In this document: piece after piece, positions 23,577 through 32,216 of the stretch
Position numbering within the stretch: the stretch's first letter is position 1
Layout: every line of letters starts with the position of its first letter
Made by a program: the position numbers and the translations under genes
The notes under the pieces: generated by a model
What the model was told of the DNA's origin: nothing
Database searches by the model: none
The model's input: the letters and a program-made list of their open reading frames with translations, nothing else
Assembly: GCA_017883075.1 (NCBI GenBank)
Contig: JADGOI010000008.1
Location: forward strand, 1-37,840
Direction: 5' to 3'
From: Acidimicrobiales bacterium
Lineage (GTDB): Bacteria > Actinomycetota > Acidimicrobiia > Acidimicrobiales > RAAP-2
Length of the DNA stretch: 37,840 nucleotides

Positions 23577-25139
23577 TCAGCGGACCTTGGGAGTGACCCG
23601 ACCTCCGCCTTTGCCCTTCTTCCCGCCCTTGCCCCCCCTGGGCTTACCTGCCCGCTGGGACGATGCGCCGGCCCCGGCACCGGCAAACGGGTTGCCCGCG
23701 CCGAGGGCATCCGGACCGTCGGCCGGTCCCCCGAAGGCGGATGGATCGTCGACATTGCCAGCCATCCCGGCCAGATCCGCCATCGCCTTGGGAGACATGT
23801 TCTGACCGCGTCCGAAGAGGCCGCCCAGGCCGCCCATGGCCCCGGCCATTCCGCCTTTGCCAAAGCCTTTCATCATCTTCTGCATCTCCTTGAACTGCTT
23901 GAGGAGAGCATTCACGTCGGCGGTGGCGGTGCCACTGCCATTTGCGATCCGGACCCGACGGGAGCCATCGATGACCGAGGGATCGGTTCTCTCCGCCGCA
24001 GTCATTGAGCGAATGATCGCCTCGACCTGTCCGATCTGCCGGTCGTCGACCAGCGACGACGCCTGCTTCAGATCCTTGGGCACCCCCGGGAGCATGGACA
24101 ACATCCCCGACACCGAGCCCATCTTCTTGACCTGCTGGAGCTGCTCGAGGAAGTCCTCGAGGGAAAACCGCCCCTCGATCATGGCGGCAGCGCCCTTGGA
24201 GGCGACGCCCTCGTCAAAGGTGCGCTCCGCCTGCTCGATCAGGGAGAGGACATCCCCCATCCCCAGTATGCGGTCGGCCATCCGGCCGGGGTGGAACTGG
24301 TCGAAGTCGTCGAGCTTCTCTCCGGTGGAGGCGAAGGCGATGGGCCTGCCCACCACCTCCTTCACCGAAAGGGCGGCGCCGCCTCGAGCGTCACCGTCCA
24401 GCTTGGTGAGAATGACGCCATCGAGGGTCAGGGCCTCGTGAAAGGCAACTGCCGTCGACACCGCATCCTGGCCGGTCATGGCGTCGATGACGAGGAACGT
24501 GTAATCAGGTTTGACCGCGCCGGCGATATGGCGGACCTCGTCCATCAACTCCTCGTCGATGGAGAGGCGCCCGGCGGTGTCGACGATGAGCACATCCCGA
24601 CCCAGCCGATGAGCTTCCTCCAGACCGGCGGCGGCCACCGCCACCGGATCGGTTGACTCGCTGAACACGGTGATCCCGGCTTGGCCGCCGAGCACCCGGA
24701 GTTGCTCCACCGCGGCCGGACGCTGCAGGTCGGCTCCCACCAGCAAGGGGTTGCGCCCCTGCTGTTTGAACCACCGGGCCAGCTTGGCCGCCGCGGTCGT
24801 CTTTCCCGAGCCCTGAAGACCGGCCAGAAGGACAACTGTCGGAGGCTTGCTGGCGTAGGAGATCTTCAGGGTCTCACCGCCCAGGATGGCGGTCAGCTCT
24901 TCGTTGACGATCTTGATGACCTGTTGGCCGGGGCTCAAGCTCTGGGACAGCTCGAGGCCCACACACCTGGCTCGTACCGCCTGGGTGAACCCTCGGACCA
25001 CGCCCAGTTCGACGTCGGCTTCGAGCAGGGCGGTGCGGATCTCGCGCAACACCTCGTCGACATCATCAGGACTCAGCCGTCCGCGGCTCCGCAGGCGGCT
25101 GAGAATTCCCTCGAATCGGTCGGTCAGGCTGTCGAACAT
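23577..25139 (-). CDS. ffh: Signal recognition particle protein Ffh (SRP54)
   Basis: GTPase of the signal recognition particle, which binds signal sequences and 4.5S RNA and delivers ribosomes to FtsY. The 520 residues are in NG-M order: N domain from MFDSLTDRFEGILSRLRSRG, G1 GLQGSGKTTAAAKLA, GADLQRPAAVEQL, DTAGRLSIDEELMDE, TKLDGDARGGAAL, and an M domain with DFLEQLQQVKKMGSVSGMLSMLPG and Met-rich FKEMQKMMKGFGKGGMAGAMGGLGG. A Gly/Lys-rich tail of about 35 residues ends the protein. Start is ATG at 25139 with AAGG four bases upstream and a possible TANNNT -10 (TAGCGT) close by. No SRP RNA gene was found in the window. Confidence 0.97.
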   Translation of the reverse strand: MFDSLTDRFEGILSRLRSRGRLSPDDVDEVLREIRTALLEADVELGVVRGFTQAVRARCVGLELSQSLSPGQQVIKIVNEELTAILGGETLKISYASKPPTVVLLAGLQGSGKTTAAAKLARWFKQQGRNPLLVGADLQRPAAVEQLRVLGGQAGITVFSESTDPVAVAAAGLEEAHRLGRDVLIVDTAGRLSIDEELMDEVRHIAGAVKPDYTFLVIDAMTGQDAVSTAVAFHEALTLDGVILTKLDGDARGGAALSVKEVVGRPIAFASTGEKLDDFDQFHPGRMADRILGMGDVLSLIEQAERTFDEGVASKGAAAMIEGRFSLEDFLEQLQQVKKMGSVSGMLSMLPGVPKDLKQASSLVDDRQIGQVEAIIRSMTAAERTDPSVIDGSRRVRIANGSGTATADVNALLKQFKEMQKMMKGFGKGGMAGAMGGLGGLFGRGQNMSPKAMADLAGMAGNVDDPSAFGGPADGPDALGAGNPFAGAGAGASSQRAGKPRGGKGGKKGKGGGRVTPKVR

Positions 25140-25220
25140 GGGTGCCTTACGCTACCGGACGAAACGGGGGTTTCCGACCGCACCGGGGCTGGTCGGCTCC
25201 GGGCCGATCCGACATTGGGC

Positions 25221-25240
25221 CTGTCCCCGTCCGGAGACAG
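25221..25240. repeat. 20-bp inverted repeat in the ftsY-ffh gap
   Basis: CTGTCCCCGTCCGGAGACAG is palindromic apart from one position; in the minus-strand RNA that pair becomes U-G, giving an eight-pair stem with a four-base loop. It lies in the 210-bp gap between ftsY and ffh. Without a U-run it is not a classic terminator; it may be an operator or attenuator of ffh. Confidence 0.45.
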
Positions 25241-25349
25241 CTCATCGTTGCGATTCGCATGGCTCAGATGCGGACGATCAAACCGGCGGCGCTCTCCAAG
25301 GATGGTTCTCCGGCGGCACAACCCCGTTCCCATGTTCCGGTTCGATCCA

Positions 25350-26576
25350 TCAGAACAGCGCGTCGACGAAGGCAGCGGCGTCGAAGTCGACAAGGTCACC
25401 GACTCCTTCGCCAAGACCGACCAGCTTCACCGGAAGACCGAGCTCTCGTTGAATGGCGACCACGATGCCGCCCTTCGCGGTTCCGTCCAACTTGGTGAGC
25501 ACGACCCCGGACACATCGACCGCCTCCGTGAAGACTTTGGCCTGTGCCAAACCGTTCTGCCCGGTCGTGGCATCGAGGACCAGCAGGACCTCGACGACCT
25601 GTCCCGGTGACCGGTCGGCCACTCGCCGGATCTTCTTCAATTCCTCGACCAGATTCACCTTGTTGTGAAGGCGCCCGGCAGTATCGGCCAACACCACGCT
25701 GTGCCCCTTTGACTCCGCACGCTGCACGGCGTCGAACACCACCGAGGAAGGGTCTCCCCCCTCGGCACCTCGCACGATGTCGGCGTGGGAGCGGGATGCC
25801 CACGTCTCGAGCTGTTCGGCGGCCGCAGCCCGAAAGGTATCGGCAGCAGCCAACATGACCTTGGTGCCCTGGGCAGACAACCGGCTGGCCACTTTGCCCA
25901 CCGTGGTGGTCTTTCCTACGCCGTTGACTCCGACGAAGAGCCACACATCCACCGAGCGCCCATTGCCGGAATCGTCATCGCCCGGCTGCTCCGATCCCGA
26001 CCCCGGCACCGCCAAACTGGCGTCGGCGGTGCACAACGTGGCCACCAGGTCGGCTTTCAACGCGTCGATCAGGCCATCGGCGCCGGAAATCTCGCCGGCT
26101 TTCACCCGCGACCGAAGGTCGTCGAGCAGAGCGTCAGTGGCCCCGACACCCACGTCGGCGCGGATCAGGGCCTCTTCGAGGTCATCCCAGGTCGAAGCAT
26201 CGATCTTGGCCCTCGCCCGTACCGAGCCCAGGTACCCGGACAGCAGACCACGGGCCTTCCCCATCCGTCCGCGATACGTGGCCGCTGGGGCAACCTCGAC
26301 CGCTGGGGCAACCTCGACCGCTGGGGCAACCTCGACCGAAGGAGCTCTGATTCCGACGTCGGCGACCCCGCCGACCGGAGCCGGCGGAGCTTTCGGTGAC
26401 GGCAGGGCACCCGGTGGTGCTTCCTCCCGAACGACCGTGGAACGTTGACGCTTCCGACCCCGTCCCCTCAGGCGAACGCCCAGGGCCACGCCACCGCCGA
26501 CGACCACGACCGGCACCGCGACCGCCAGTCCGATGATCACGTCCGATGTCGATGTGATGAGCCCCGGATCGATCAC
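25350..26576 (-). CDS. ftsY: Signal recognition particle receptor FtsY
   Basis: Membrane receptor GTPase that docks the SRP-ribosome complex. The 408 residues begin with a transmembrane segment (DVIIGLAVAVPVVVVGGGVALGVRL, about 13-37), then a basic and Pro/Ala-rich linker with a VEVAPA repeat, then the NG domain: GVNGVGKTTTVGKVA, AADTFRAAAAEQLETWA, VLADTAGRLHNKVNLVEEL, LDATTGQNGLAQAKVF, LTKLDGTAKGG and GLGEGVGDLVDFDA. Start is GTG at 26576, overlapping the smc stop as GTGA. The N-terminal helix is typical of actinobacterial FtsY, which replaces the acidic A domain of E. coli. Confidence 0.96.
   Translation of the reverse strand: MIDPGLITSTSDVIIGLAVAVPVVVVGGGVALGVRLRGRGRKRQRSTVVREEAPPGALPSPKAPPAPVGGVADVGIRAPSVEVAPAVEVAPAVEVAPAATYRGRMGKARGLLSGYLGSVRARAKIDASTWDDLEEALIRADVGVGATDALLDDLRSRVKAGEISGADGLIDALKADLVATLCTADASLAVPGSGSEQPGDDDSGNGRSVDVWLFVGVNGVGKTTTVGKVASRLSAQGTKVMLAAADTFRAAAAEQLETWASRSHADIVRGAEGGDPSSVVFDAVQRAESKGHSVVLADTAGRLHNKVNLVEELKKIRRVADRSPGQVVEVLLVLDATTGQNGLAQAKVFTEAVDVSGVVLTKLDGTAKGGIVVAIQRELGLPVKLVGLGEGVGDLVDFDAAAFVDALF
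26283..26336. repeat. Three perfect 18-bp tandem repeats in ftsY
   Basis: The 18-bp unit CGCTGGGGCAACCTCGAC occurs three times head to tail (26283-26300, 26301-26318, 26319-26336). It encodes VEVAPA in the linker between the FtsY membrane helix and its NG domain. Identity at third positions points to recent expansion by slippage. Confidence 0.85.
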
Positions 26577-29500
26577 GGCTCCGTCCGCCCCACAACTTCG
26601 ACGTCCCCGCTCTCGCCGACATCGCCACCGACGGCGGCCGGATCGGCATCCAGGGTCGGTACCCCCGAATCACCTTGGCGACGCGGCACCTTCTGGCTCA
26701 CCACTTTGGACGAACCGCCCGGGGCCATGGTGACGCCGTAGAGCGCATCGGCGGCTTCCATGGTCCGCTTTTGGTGGCTCACGATGATCAACTGGGCTTC
26801 CTCGCGAAACTCGTGAACCAAGCCGAGGAACCGATGGAGATTCACATCGTCGAGCGCCGCCTCTACTTCATCCATCAGGTAGAAAGGCGACGGGCGACTC
26901 CGGAACACCGCGAACAGGAACGCCAGCGCCACCAATGACCGTTCGCCACCTGACAGCAACGAGAGGCGGCGAACGTTGCGACCGGCGGGTCGCACTTCGA
27001 CCTCGACGCCGGTGTCGAGCAGGTTCTCGGCATCGGTGAGAGACAGGCGACCGGTGCCGCCGGGGAACAAGGTGGTGATCAAGTTGCAGAAGTGCTCGTT
27101 CACGTCGGCGAAGGCCGAGGCGAAGACATGCATGATCTCGTCGTCGAGCGTGCGGATCACATGGTGCAGCTCCCGGCGGGACGTCCGGACGTCGTCCACT
27201 TGGCTCTCGAGGAACTGGTGCCGTTCTGCGAGCGCAGAGAGCTCTTCGAGGGCCAACGGGTTGACCGGTCCCAGCTTGGCCAGCTCCGCCTCGAGTTGGG
27301 TCACCCGGGCGCCGGCGTCCACTCCGGAGGGAAGTTCGGGCTCGGTGGCCGCCAGGGCCTCTTCGGGCGCGCACCCGAGCTCGCGCCGCAGCACATCGAT
27401 CACCGCTTCGCGTCGGATACCGGACTCGGCCAGCTCGAGCTCGATCTTCTGGAGTCGGCTGCGAACGGCCGCCAACTCGTGCTCAGCGGCCGATCGTTGA
27501 CCGCGCAGTGTCTCCAGGCGCGCGCCGCCGGCCCGTACCGCTTCCCGTTGGCGCCGGTGGCGTTCGCGTAACTCGGAGCGGGCGCCGTCCAACGTGACCT
27601 GCGCGGTGCCCACGACGGCCAGGAGACGCTCCACCGCGGTGGCGTCGGCTTCGAGGTGCTTCCGTCGTTCGGCCGCCTGCTGGCGTTCGTCGGAGTGACC
27701 GGTCAAGCGCCGCTCCACTTCGGTCAGCCGCTCAGCCAACACGCGCCGGCGCTCGTCCAACCCCGCCCATCGGACTTCCCACTCACTGCGCCGGGCCACC
27801 GTCTCCGCGATGCGATCATCAATTCGCTGTCGTTCTTCACGGGCGGAACCCACCCGCTCTGCCGCCGTGGCCCGCACCGCCTCGAGCAGGGGCAATTCCT
27901 CATTGAGCTCGGCGGCCCGAGCCACGTCCCGGCTCATCCGCTCTTCCAACTCTGTGGAGCTCTGGCTGATCTCCTCGATCTCGGATGACAGGGCGGCGAG
28001 GTCGTTGGCGATCCGGTTGCGGGCCACTCTCGCCGTCTGGTGGGCGCCCTCGTTCCGGTCGTCCGACCGCACGGCCTCAGCCGCCGCCGTTCTCGTTGCC
28101 TCCACGATGGCCCGAGCCTCCCGGCGGCCTTCGGCCGCCTTGACTGCTTCCGTCTGTGCGATGTCAGCTCGAACCTGCGCCTCGTCGACCACCGCGGCGG
28201 TGACCACCCCTCCGCCGGCGCGCACCCGCCATCCGGTGGACGAGAACCGGTCCCCATCGCGGGTGACGACCACCAGGTCGGGTCGGGCCAGGGCCAGATC
28301 AATGGCATCGGTCCAGCCCCCATCGGGACAGACCGCATCGGCCAGCAGGGTGTCGAGCACGGCGGCGAGACCGGCGATGTTGGGACGCCCGAGTCGCGGC
28401 CTTACGTGCCGACGTATGGATTGGGTGGACGGTGGTCCCTCGTCGTCGACGGATCGTCGCGAGTCGTCCCCACCTTGGGCGGCGCCGGTGAGTGCCAGCA
28501 CCGCACCTGTGGCTTCTCCCTGGCGCAGGCGAGCCAGTGCCGCCCGCGCCGGTCCGCTCCCGGACACCACCACCGCCGACAGAGATGCGCCGGCGGCGGC
28601 CTCAAAGGCGTCCTCCCACCCGGCGTCCACCTCCACCAGGTCGAGAAGAAGACCGACCACTCCGTCAACCCCTTCCAACAGCTCGGCGCCCGCCGCTCCC
28701 CGGACCTCGTCCAGCGCCCGGGCCAGCGCATCGGCTCGAGCGGACGAGCGGTGATGCTCCTGTTCGGCTTGGCGCAGTGTCTCTTCGGCAACCTCCAGGC
28801 GTTGGGTGGCTGACCCATGGGCGGCCTCGGTTTCGGCCACCACCGTCTGAAGTCGGTGCCGGGCCTGCTCGCTCTCGGCCAACCGCTCGGCCAGCTCGTG
28901 GTCTTCTCCCTCGATCGCGGCATACCGCCGCCGGGCCGAACCCAGCCGACCGGTGGTCTGTTCGAGGGCCCGACGGTCGCGCTCGAGGCCCCGCTCCAGA
29001 GCCCCCAGTTGCCCGCGAGCCACCGTGACCGCCTCATCGGCGTCCCGTAGGCCTGTCTCGTCGCCCCACGAGGCCAGGTGGGCCTCCAGCTCGGCCGCCA
29101 GCGCCGTCTCGACCACTGCCATGTCGGCCTGCTCGGGGGCCAACGCCTCGGCATCCACGTCGGCCGATTCGAGTTCATTTCCCAGACGGGCACCTTCCGC
29201 CTCCAGGGTGGAGACCACGTCGGCGTCGGCGGCGGCGTCGAGAGCCTGAGCCAGCGACCGCTGCCGCTCCCGGAGAACCCCGGTGAACCCTCTCGCCCTC
29301 TCCACCAACCCCTCGACCCGACCCAGCGAGGAGGCCAGATCGGCCTCCCGTTGGGCCGACAGCTCGTCGGCGGTCCGGGTGGCGGCGGTGTCGAGCTCAT
29401 CCAACGACCCGCGCAGGGTCTCCTCGGTGACTCGCAGTTCCACCCGAATTCGGTCCCCATCCCGATGGCGGCCGTCGAGGGCCCCGAGCTCGGTACCGGC

Positions 29501-30187
29501 CACGTACAGGCGCACCGCCCGCAACTCGTCGGCCAGGTCGGTATGGGAACGGGCGGCCGCGGCCTGGCGTTCGAGGGGTCGGATCTGCCGCTTCACCTCG
29601 CGCACCAGGTCGCCGAGGCGCTCGAGGTTCTCTTCGGTCGATGCCAAACGGCGTTCAGAGCGCTCTCGGCGGCGGCGGAACTTGAGAACGCCGGCGGCTT
29701 CCTCTATCACCGCCCGCCGATCCTCGGGCCGGGCATTGAGGATGGCGTCGAGCTGGCCCTGGCTCACGATGACGTGCTGTTGACGCCCAACGCCGGTGTC
29801 GGAGAGAAGCTCCTGCACGTCGAGAAGGCGGCAGGGCGCGCCGTTGATGGCGTACTCGCTGTCGCCGGATCGGAACAGGGTCCGGGTGATGGTGATCTCG
29901 GCCAGGTCCGAGGCCAGCTTGCCTGAGCTGTTGTCGATGGTGAGGGCCACTTCGGCCCGGCCCAGGGCGGGGCGGTTGGCGGTGCCCATGAAGATGACGT
30001 CCTCCATCTTCGACGACCGCAGTGTTCGGGGGCCTTGGGCCCCGAGCACCCAGGCGACCGCGTCGACCACGTTCGACTTGCCGCTGCCGTTCGGTCCGAC
30101 AACAACGGTGATCCCCGGCTCGAACTCGAGCACGGCAGGATCAGCGAAGGACTTGAAACCCTTGAGGGACAGCGACTTCAGGAACAC
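26573..30187 (-). CDS. smc: Chromosome segregation protein SMC
   Basis: ATPase of the SMC condensin complex, organising and segregating chromosomes. The 1204 residues have Walker A GPNGSGKS at 31-38 in an N-terminal head (VFLKSLSLKGFKSFADPAVLEFEPG), a first long coiled coil, a hinge around 500-650 (GVDGVVGLLLDLVEVDAGWEDAFEAAAG), a second coiled coil, and the C-terminal head with signature LSGGERSLVALAFLFAV and Walker B FYLMDEVEAALDD. Start is GTG at 30187. It lies 46 bases after mutM and overlaps ftsY by four bases. The coiled-coil arms are rich in Ala/Arg/Glu. The partners ScpA and ScpB are not in the window. Confidence 0.97.
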   Translation of the reverse strand: MFLKSLSLKGFKSFADPAVLEFEPGITVVVGPNGSGKSNVVDAVAWVLGAQGPRTLRSSKMEDVIFMGTANRPALGRAEVALTIDNSSGKLASDLAEITITRTLFRSGDSEYAINGAPCRLLDVQELLSDTGVGRQQHVIVSQGQLDAILNARPEDRRAVIEEAAGVLKFRRRRERSERRLASTEENLERLGDLVREVKRQIRPLERQAAAARSHTDLADELRAVRLYVAGTELGALDGRHRDGDRIRVELRVTEETLRGSLDELDTAATRTADELSAQREADLASSLGRVEGLVERARGFTGVLRERQRSLAQALDAAADADVVSTLEAEGARLGNELESADVDAEALAPEQADMAVVETALAAELEAHLASWGDETGLRDADEAVTVARGQLGALERGLERDRRALEQTTGRLGSARRRYAAIEGEDHELAERLAESEQARHRLQTVVAETEAAHGSATQRLEVAEETLRQAEQEHHRSSARADALARALDEVRGAAGAELLEGVDGVVGLLLDLVEVDAGWEDAFEAAAGASLSAVVVSGSGPARAALARLRQGEATGAVLALTGAAQGGDDSRRSVDDEGPPSTQSIRRHVRPRLGRPNIAGLAAVLDTLLADAVCPDGGWTDAIDLALARPDLVVVTRDGDRFSSTGWRVRAGGGVVTAAVVDEAQVRADIAQTEAVKAAEGRREARAIVEATRTAAAEAVRSDDRNEGAHQTARVARNRIANDLAALSSEIEEISQSSTELEERMSRDVARAAELNEELPLLEAVRATAAERVGSAREERQRIDDRIAETVARRSEWEVRWAGLDERRRVLAERLTEVERRLTGHSDERQQAAERRKHLEADATAVERLLAVVGTAQVTLDGARSELRERHRRQREAVRAGGARLETLRGQRSAAEHELAAVRSRLQKIELELAESGIRREAVIDVLRRELGCAPEEALAATEPELPSGVDAGARVTQLEAELAKLGPVNPLALEELSALAERHQFLESQVDDVRTSRRELHHVIRTLDDEIMHVFASAFADVNEHFCNLITTLFPGGTGRLSLTDAENLLDTGVEVEVRPAGRNVRRLSLLSGGERSLVALAFLFAVFRSRPSPFYLMDEVEAALDDVNLHRFLGLVHEFREEAQLIIVSHQKRTMEAADALYGVTMAPGGSSKVVSQKVPRRQGDSGVPTLDADPAAVGGDVGESGDVEVVGRTEP

Positions 30188-30233
30188 CGGGCGCTCAACC
30201 TATCGGCATCCACGCTCGTGCACGAACCCCGAG

Positions 30234-31076
30234 TCACACCTGGCAGTGTTCGCACAGATAGGTTGCGCGGCCACCGGATTTCACCTTGGTGATGGTGGCC
30301 CGGCACCGGCGACAGGCGAGGCCCTCGCGGTCGTAGGCCTGATGCTGGCCCTGGTAGTCCCCGACTCCGCCGAAGAGGTCGCGGTACTGCCCATCGGCCA
30401 GCGAGGATCCCCGGTGCTTGACCGCCTCGGCCAGGACTTCGACCATGGAGCGGTAGAGGCGCCGGACCTCCTGGGAAGACAGCGAGTTCGACAGCCGGTC
30501 ATAACGCAGTCCGGCGGCGAAGAGGATCTCGTCGGCATACATGTTGCCGATCCCGGCCACGAACTCCTGATCCATCATCAGGGCCTTCAACCCCGACTTG
30601 TGGGAACTCAGGAGCACCCAGAACTTCTCCCAGCTCATCACGTCTTCGAGCGGGTCGAATCCCAGATGCGCCAGTTCGGGAACGGCGGAGCCGCCGTCGA
30701 CAGGGGCGGACGAAACGAACATCTCCCCGAAGGTGCGCGGATCGACGAAGCGGAGTTGGCCGCCCTGTGTGAAGGTGATGATGGCGTGGGTGTGGGGAGG
30801 CTTGGGCTCCTTGATGCTCTTGGCTCGTTGCAGCTGACCGCTCATCCCCAGGTGGACCACGAGAGTTTGGCCGTCATCCAGCCCGAGGAGCAGATACTTG
30901 CCGGATCGGCCGATCGTCTTGATGGTGTGGCCCTCGAGCCGGGCGCGGAAGTGCTTGGCGCTCGGATGGCGCCTCACCGTACGGCCGTTGCGTACTTCCA
31001 CGGTCTTGATCTTGCGGCCGACAACCTCGCCTTGCAGGTCGCGCCGAATCGTCTCCACCTCGGGAAGTTCAGGCAT
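30234..31076 (-). CDS. mutM: Formamidopyrimidine-DNA glycosylase MutM (Fpg)
   Basis: Removes 8-oxoguanine and formamidopyrimidines from DNA and nicks the abasic site. 280 residues: the catalytic N-terminus is MPELPEVETIRRDL (Pro2 and Glu3 after Met removal), Lys in HLGMSGQLQRAK is the conserved beta-hairpin Lys, followed by FVDPRTFGEM, the helix-two-turn-helix DQEFVAGIGNMYADEILFAAGL, and a C-terminal zinc finger with two CxxC pairs (CRRCRATITKVKSGG ... YLCEHC). Start is ATG at 31076 with AAGGAAAGG directly upstream, which overlaps the 3' end of rnc by eight bases. Confidence 0.96.
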   Translation of the reverse strand: MPELPEVETIRRDLQGEVVGRKIKTVEVRNGRTVRRHPSAKHFRARLEGHTIKTIGRSGKYLLLGLDDGQTLVVHLGMSGQLQRAKSIKEPKPPHTHAIITFTQGGQLRFVDPRTFGEMFVSSAPVDGGSAVPELAHLGFDPLEDVMSWEKFWVLLSSHKSGLKALMMDQEFVAGIGNMYADEILFAAGLRYDRLSNSLSSQEVRRLYRSMVEVLAEAVKHRGSSLADGQYRDLFGGVGDYQGQHQAYDREGLACRRCRATITKVKSGGRATYLCEHCQV

Positions 31077-31743
31077 CCTTTCCTTCCCTTTCATTACACA
31101 ATGCTCCACAGGCAGCCCGGGCGGCTTCCTGTTCGGCATCCTTCTTCGATTGCCCCTCCCCCGATCCGAGGTGCTGGTCAGCAACGTACACCGTGGCTCG
31201 ATACCTCCGGGCATGATCGGGGCCCCGACCGGTCACTTCGTACCTGGGAACCCCCCGACCCAGCTTCACCGTTGCCTCCTGGAGGCGACTCTTGTGATCA
31301 GCCTCGCCGGGATCGGCGATAGCGGCCTCGATCCGTCCATCCAGCAGGTCGAGGATGATCCGTTGGACTTCGGCGAAGCCTCCATCGAGATAGACGGCGC
31401 CAAGGATCGCCTCGATGGTATCGGCCAGGATCGACTCCTTTTCGCGCCCCCCCGAGAGATCCTCACCCCGGCCCAGGCGCAATGACCGCCCGACGTCGAG
31501 CTCACCGCCGATCTCGGCCAATACCCGGGTGTTCACCACTGCCGCCCGCACCTTGGCCAGAATGCCTTCGGCCAGCTCGGGATGGTTGCGAAAGGTGTGG
31601 TCGGCCACCACCAGGCCGAGCACGGCATCGCCCAGGAACTCGAGTCGCTCGTTGGACGGCGCGCCGCCCTGCTCGGCGCACCACGACCGGTGGGACAGGG
31701 CCTGGTCGATCAGCCCGGGATCGGAGAAGCGATAACCGATCAG
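31069..31743 (-). CDS. rnc: Ribonuclease III, start codon not standard
   Basis: Cleaves double-stranded RNA, including the rRNA precursor. The nuclease domain is complete only if translation starts upstream of the first standard start (GTG at 31623): the upstream frame encodes LIGYRFSDPGLIDQALSHRSW and then SNERLEFLGDA, the essential first signature. The second acidic motif is ESILADTIEAILGAVYLDGG and a dsRNA-binding domain follows (KSRLQEATVKLG ... GSGEGQSKKDAEQEAARAA). Between the upstream in-frame stop and 31623 there is no ATG, GTG or TTG. Candidates are CTG at 31743 (used here, 224 residues) and ACG at 31752, six bases after GGGAG. Both give the usual family length. The gene starts at the acpP stop and overlaps mutM. 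Confidence 0.92.
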   Translation of the reverse strand: MIGYRFSDPGLIDQALSHRSWCAEQGGAPSNERLEFLGDAVLGLVVADHTFRNHPELAEGILAKVRAAVVNTRVLAEIGGELDVGRSLRLGRGEDLSGGREKESILADTIEAILGAVYLDGGFAEVQRIILDLLDGRIEAAIADPGEADHKSRLQEATVKLGRGVPRYEVTGRGPDHARRYRATVYVADQHLGSGEGQSKKDAEQEAARAACGALCNEREGKDA

Positions 31744-31753
31744 GTCGAACGTC

Positions 31754-32050
31754 TCAGGCTCCCTCGAGTTTGGTGTGCACGTAGTCCACCGCGTCCCTCA
31801 CGGTCCGCAGATCCTCGAGGTCCTCATCGTCAATACGGAAACCCACCGAGCGCTCGCTCAACTCTTCCTCCAAGCCTTCCACAAGCTCGATCAATGCCAG
31901 CGAGTCGGCATTCAGGTCTTCGGCGAAGGAGGAGGACTCGGTGATGGTGGTGGGCTCGATCTCCAAAATGTCCGCGAGCAGGTCACGGGTGAGCTCGAAT
32001 ACCTGCTGGCGATCGAGCGGACCCTTCTCGAGATGGGTCTCTGCGGGCAC
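31754..32050 (-). CDS. acpP: Acyl carrier protein
   Basis: Carries growing acyl chains on a phosphopantetheine arm in fatty acid synthesis. 98 residues with the four-helix ACP pattern; the modification site is Ser50 in LNADSLALIELVEGLEEEL. The helices around DRQQVFELTRDLLADILEIEP and LEDLRTVRDAVDYVHTKL fit the family. Start is GTG at 32050 with AGGAG five bases upstream; the open frame extends to 32119, but that part lies behind the ribosome site. Its stop lies at the presumed start region of rnc, a common acpP-rnc pairing. Confidence 0.93.
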   Translation of the reverse strand: MPAETHLEKGPLDRQQVFELTRDLLADILEIEPTTITESSSFAEDLNADSLALIELVEGLEEELSERSVGFRIDDEDLEDLRTVRDAVDYVHTKLEGA

Positions 32051-32216
32051 GGCGACTCCTGAGTTGAGGGGACTGAACCAACCGCCCGTGGGTACCTCTG
32101 GTGAAAACACCGCTGCCACCAGGGAATATCCTGGAAGTCAGCACCCTCGAACAGACCGGACCGGCGGCAAGCACGGCACGCACATGCTACCGGAAAGCAG
32201 CGTGGGCGAGGCGGAG

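Noticed and set aside
32085-32140. CCAGG...CCTGG repeat upstream of acpP
   Set aside because: Only 5-bp arms and a non-palindromic centre; common by chance in high-GC DNA.
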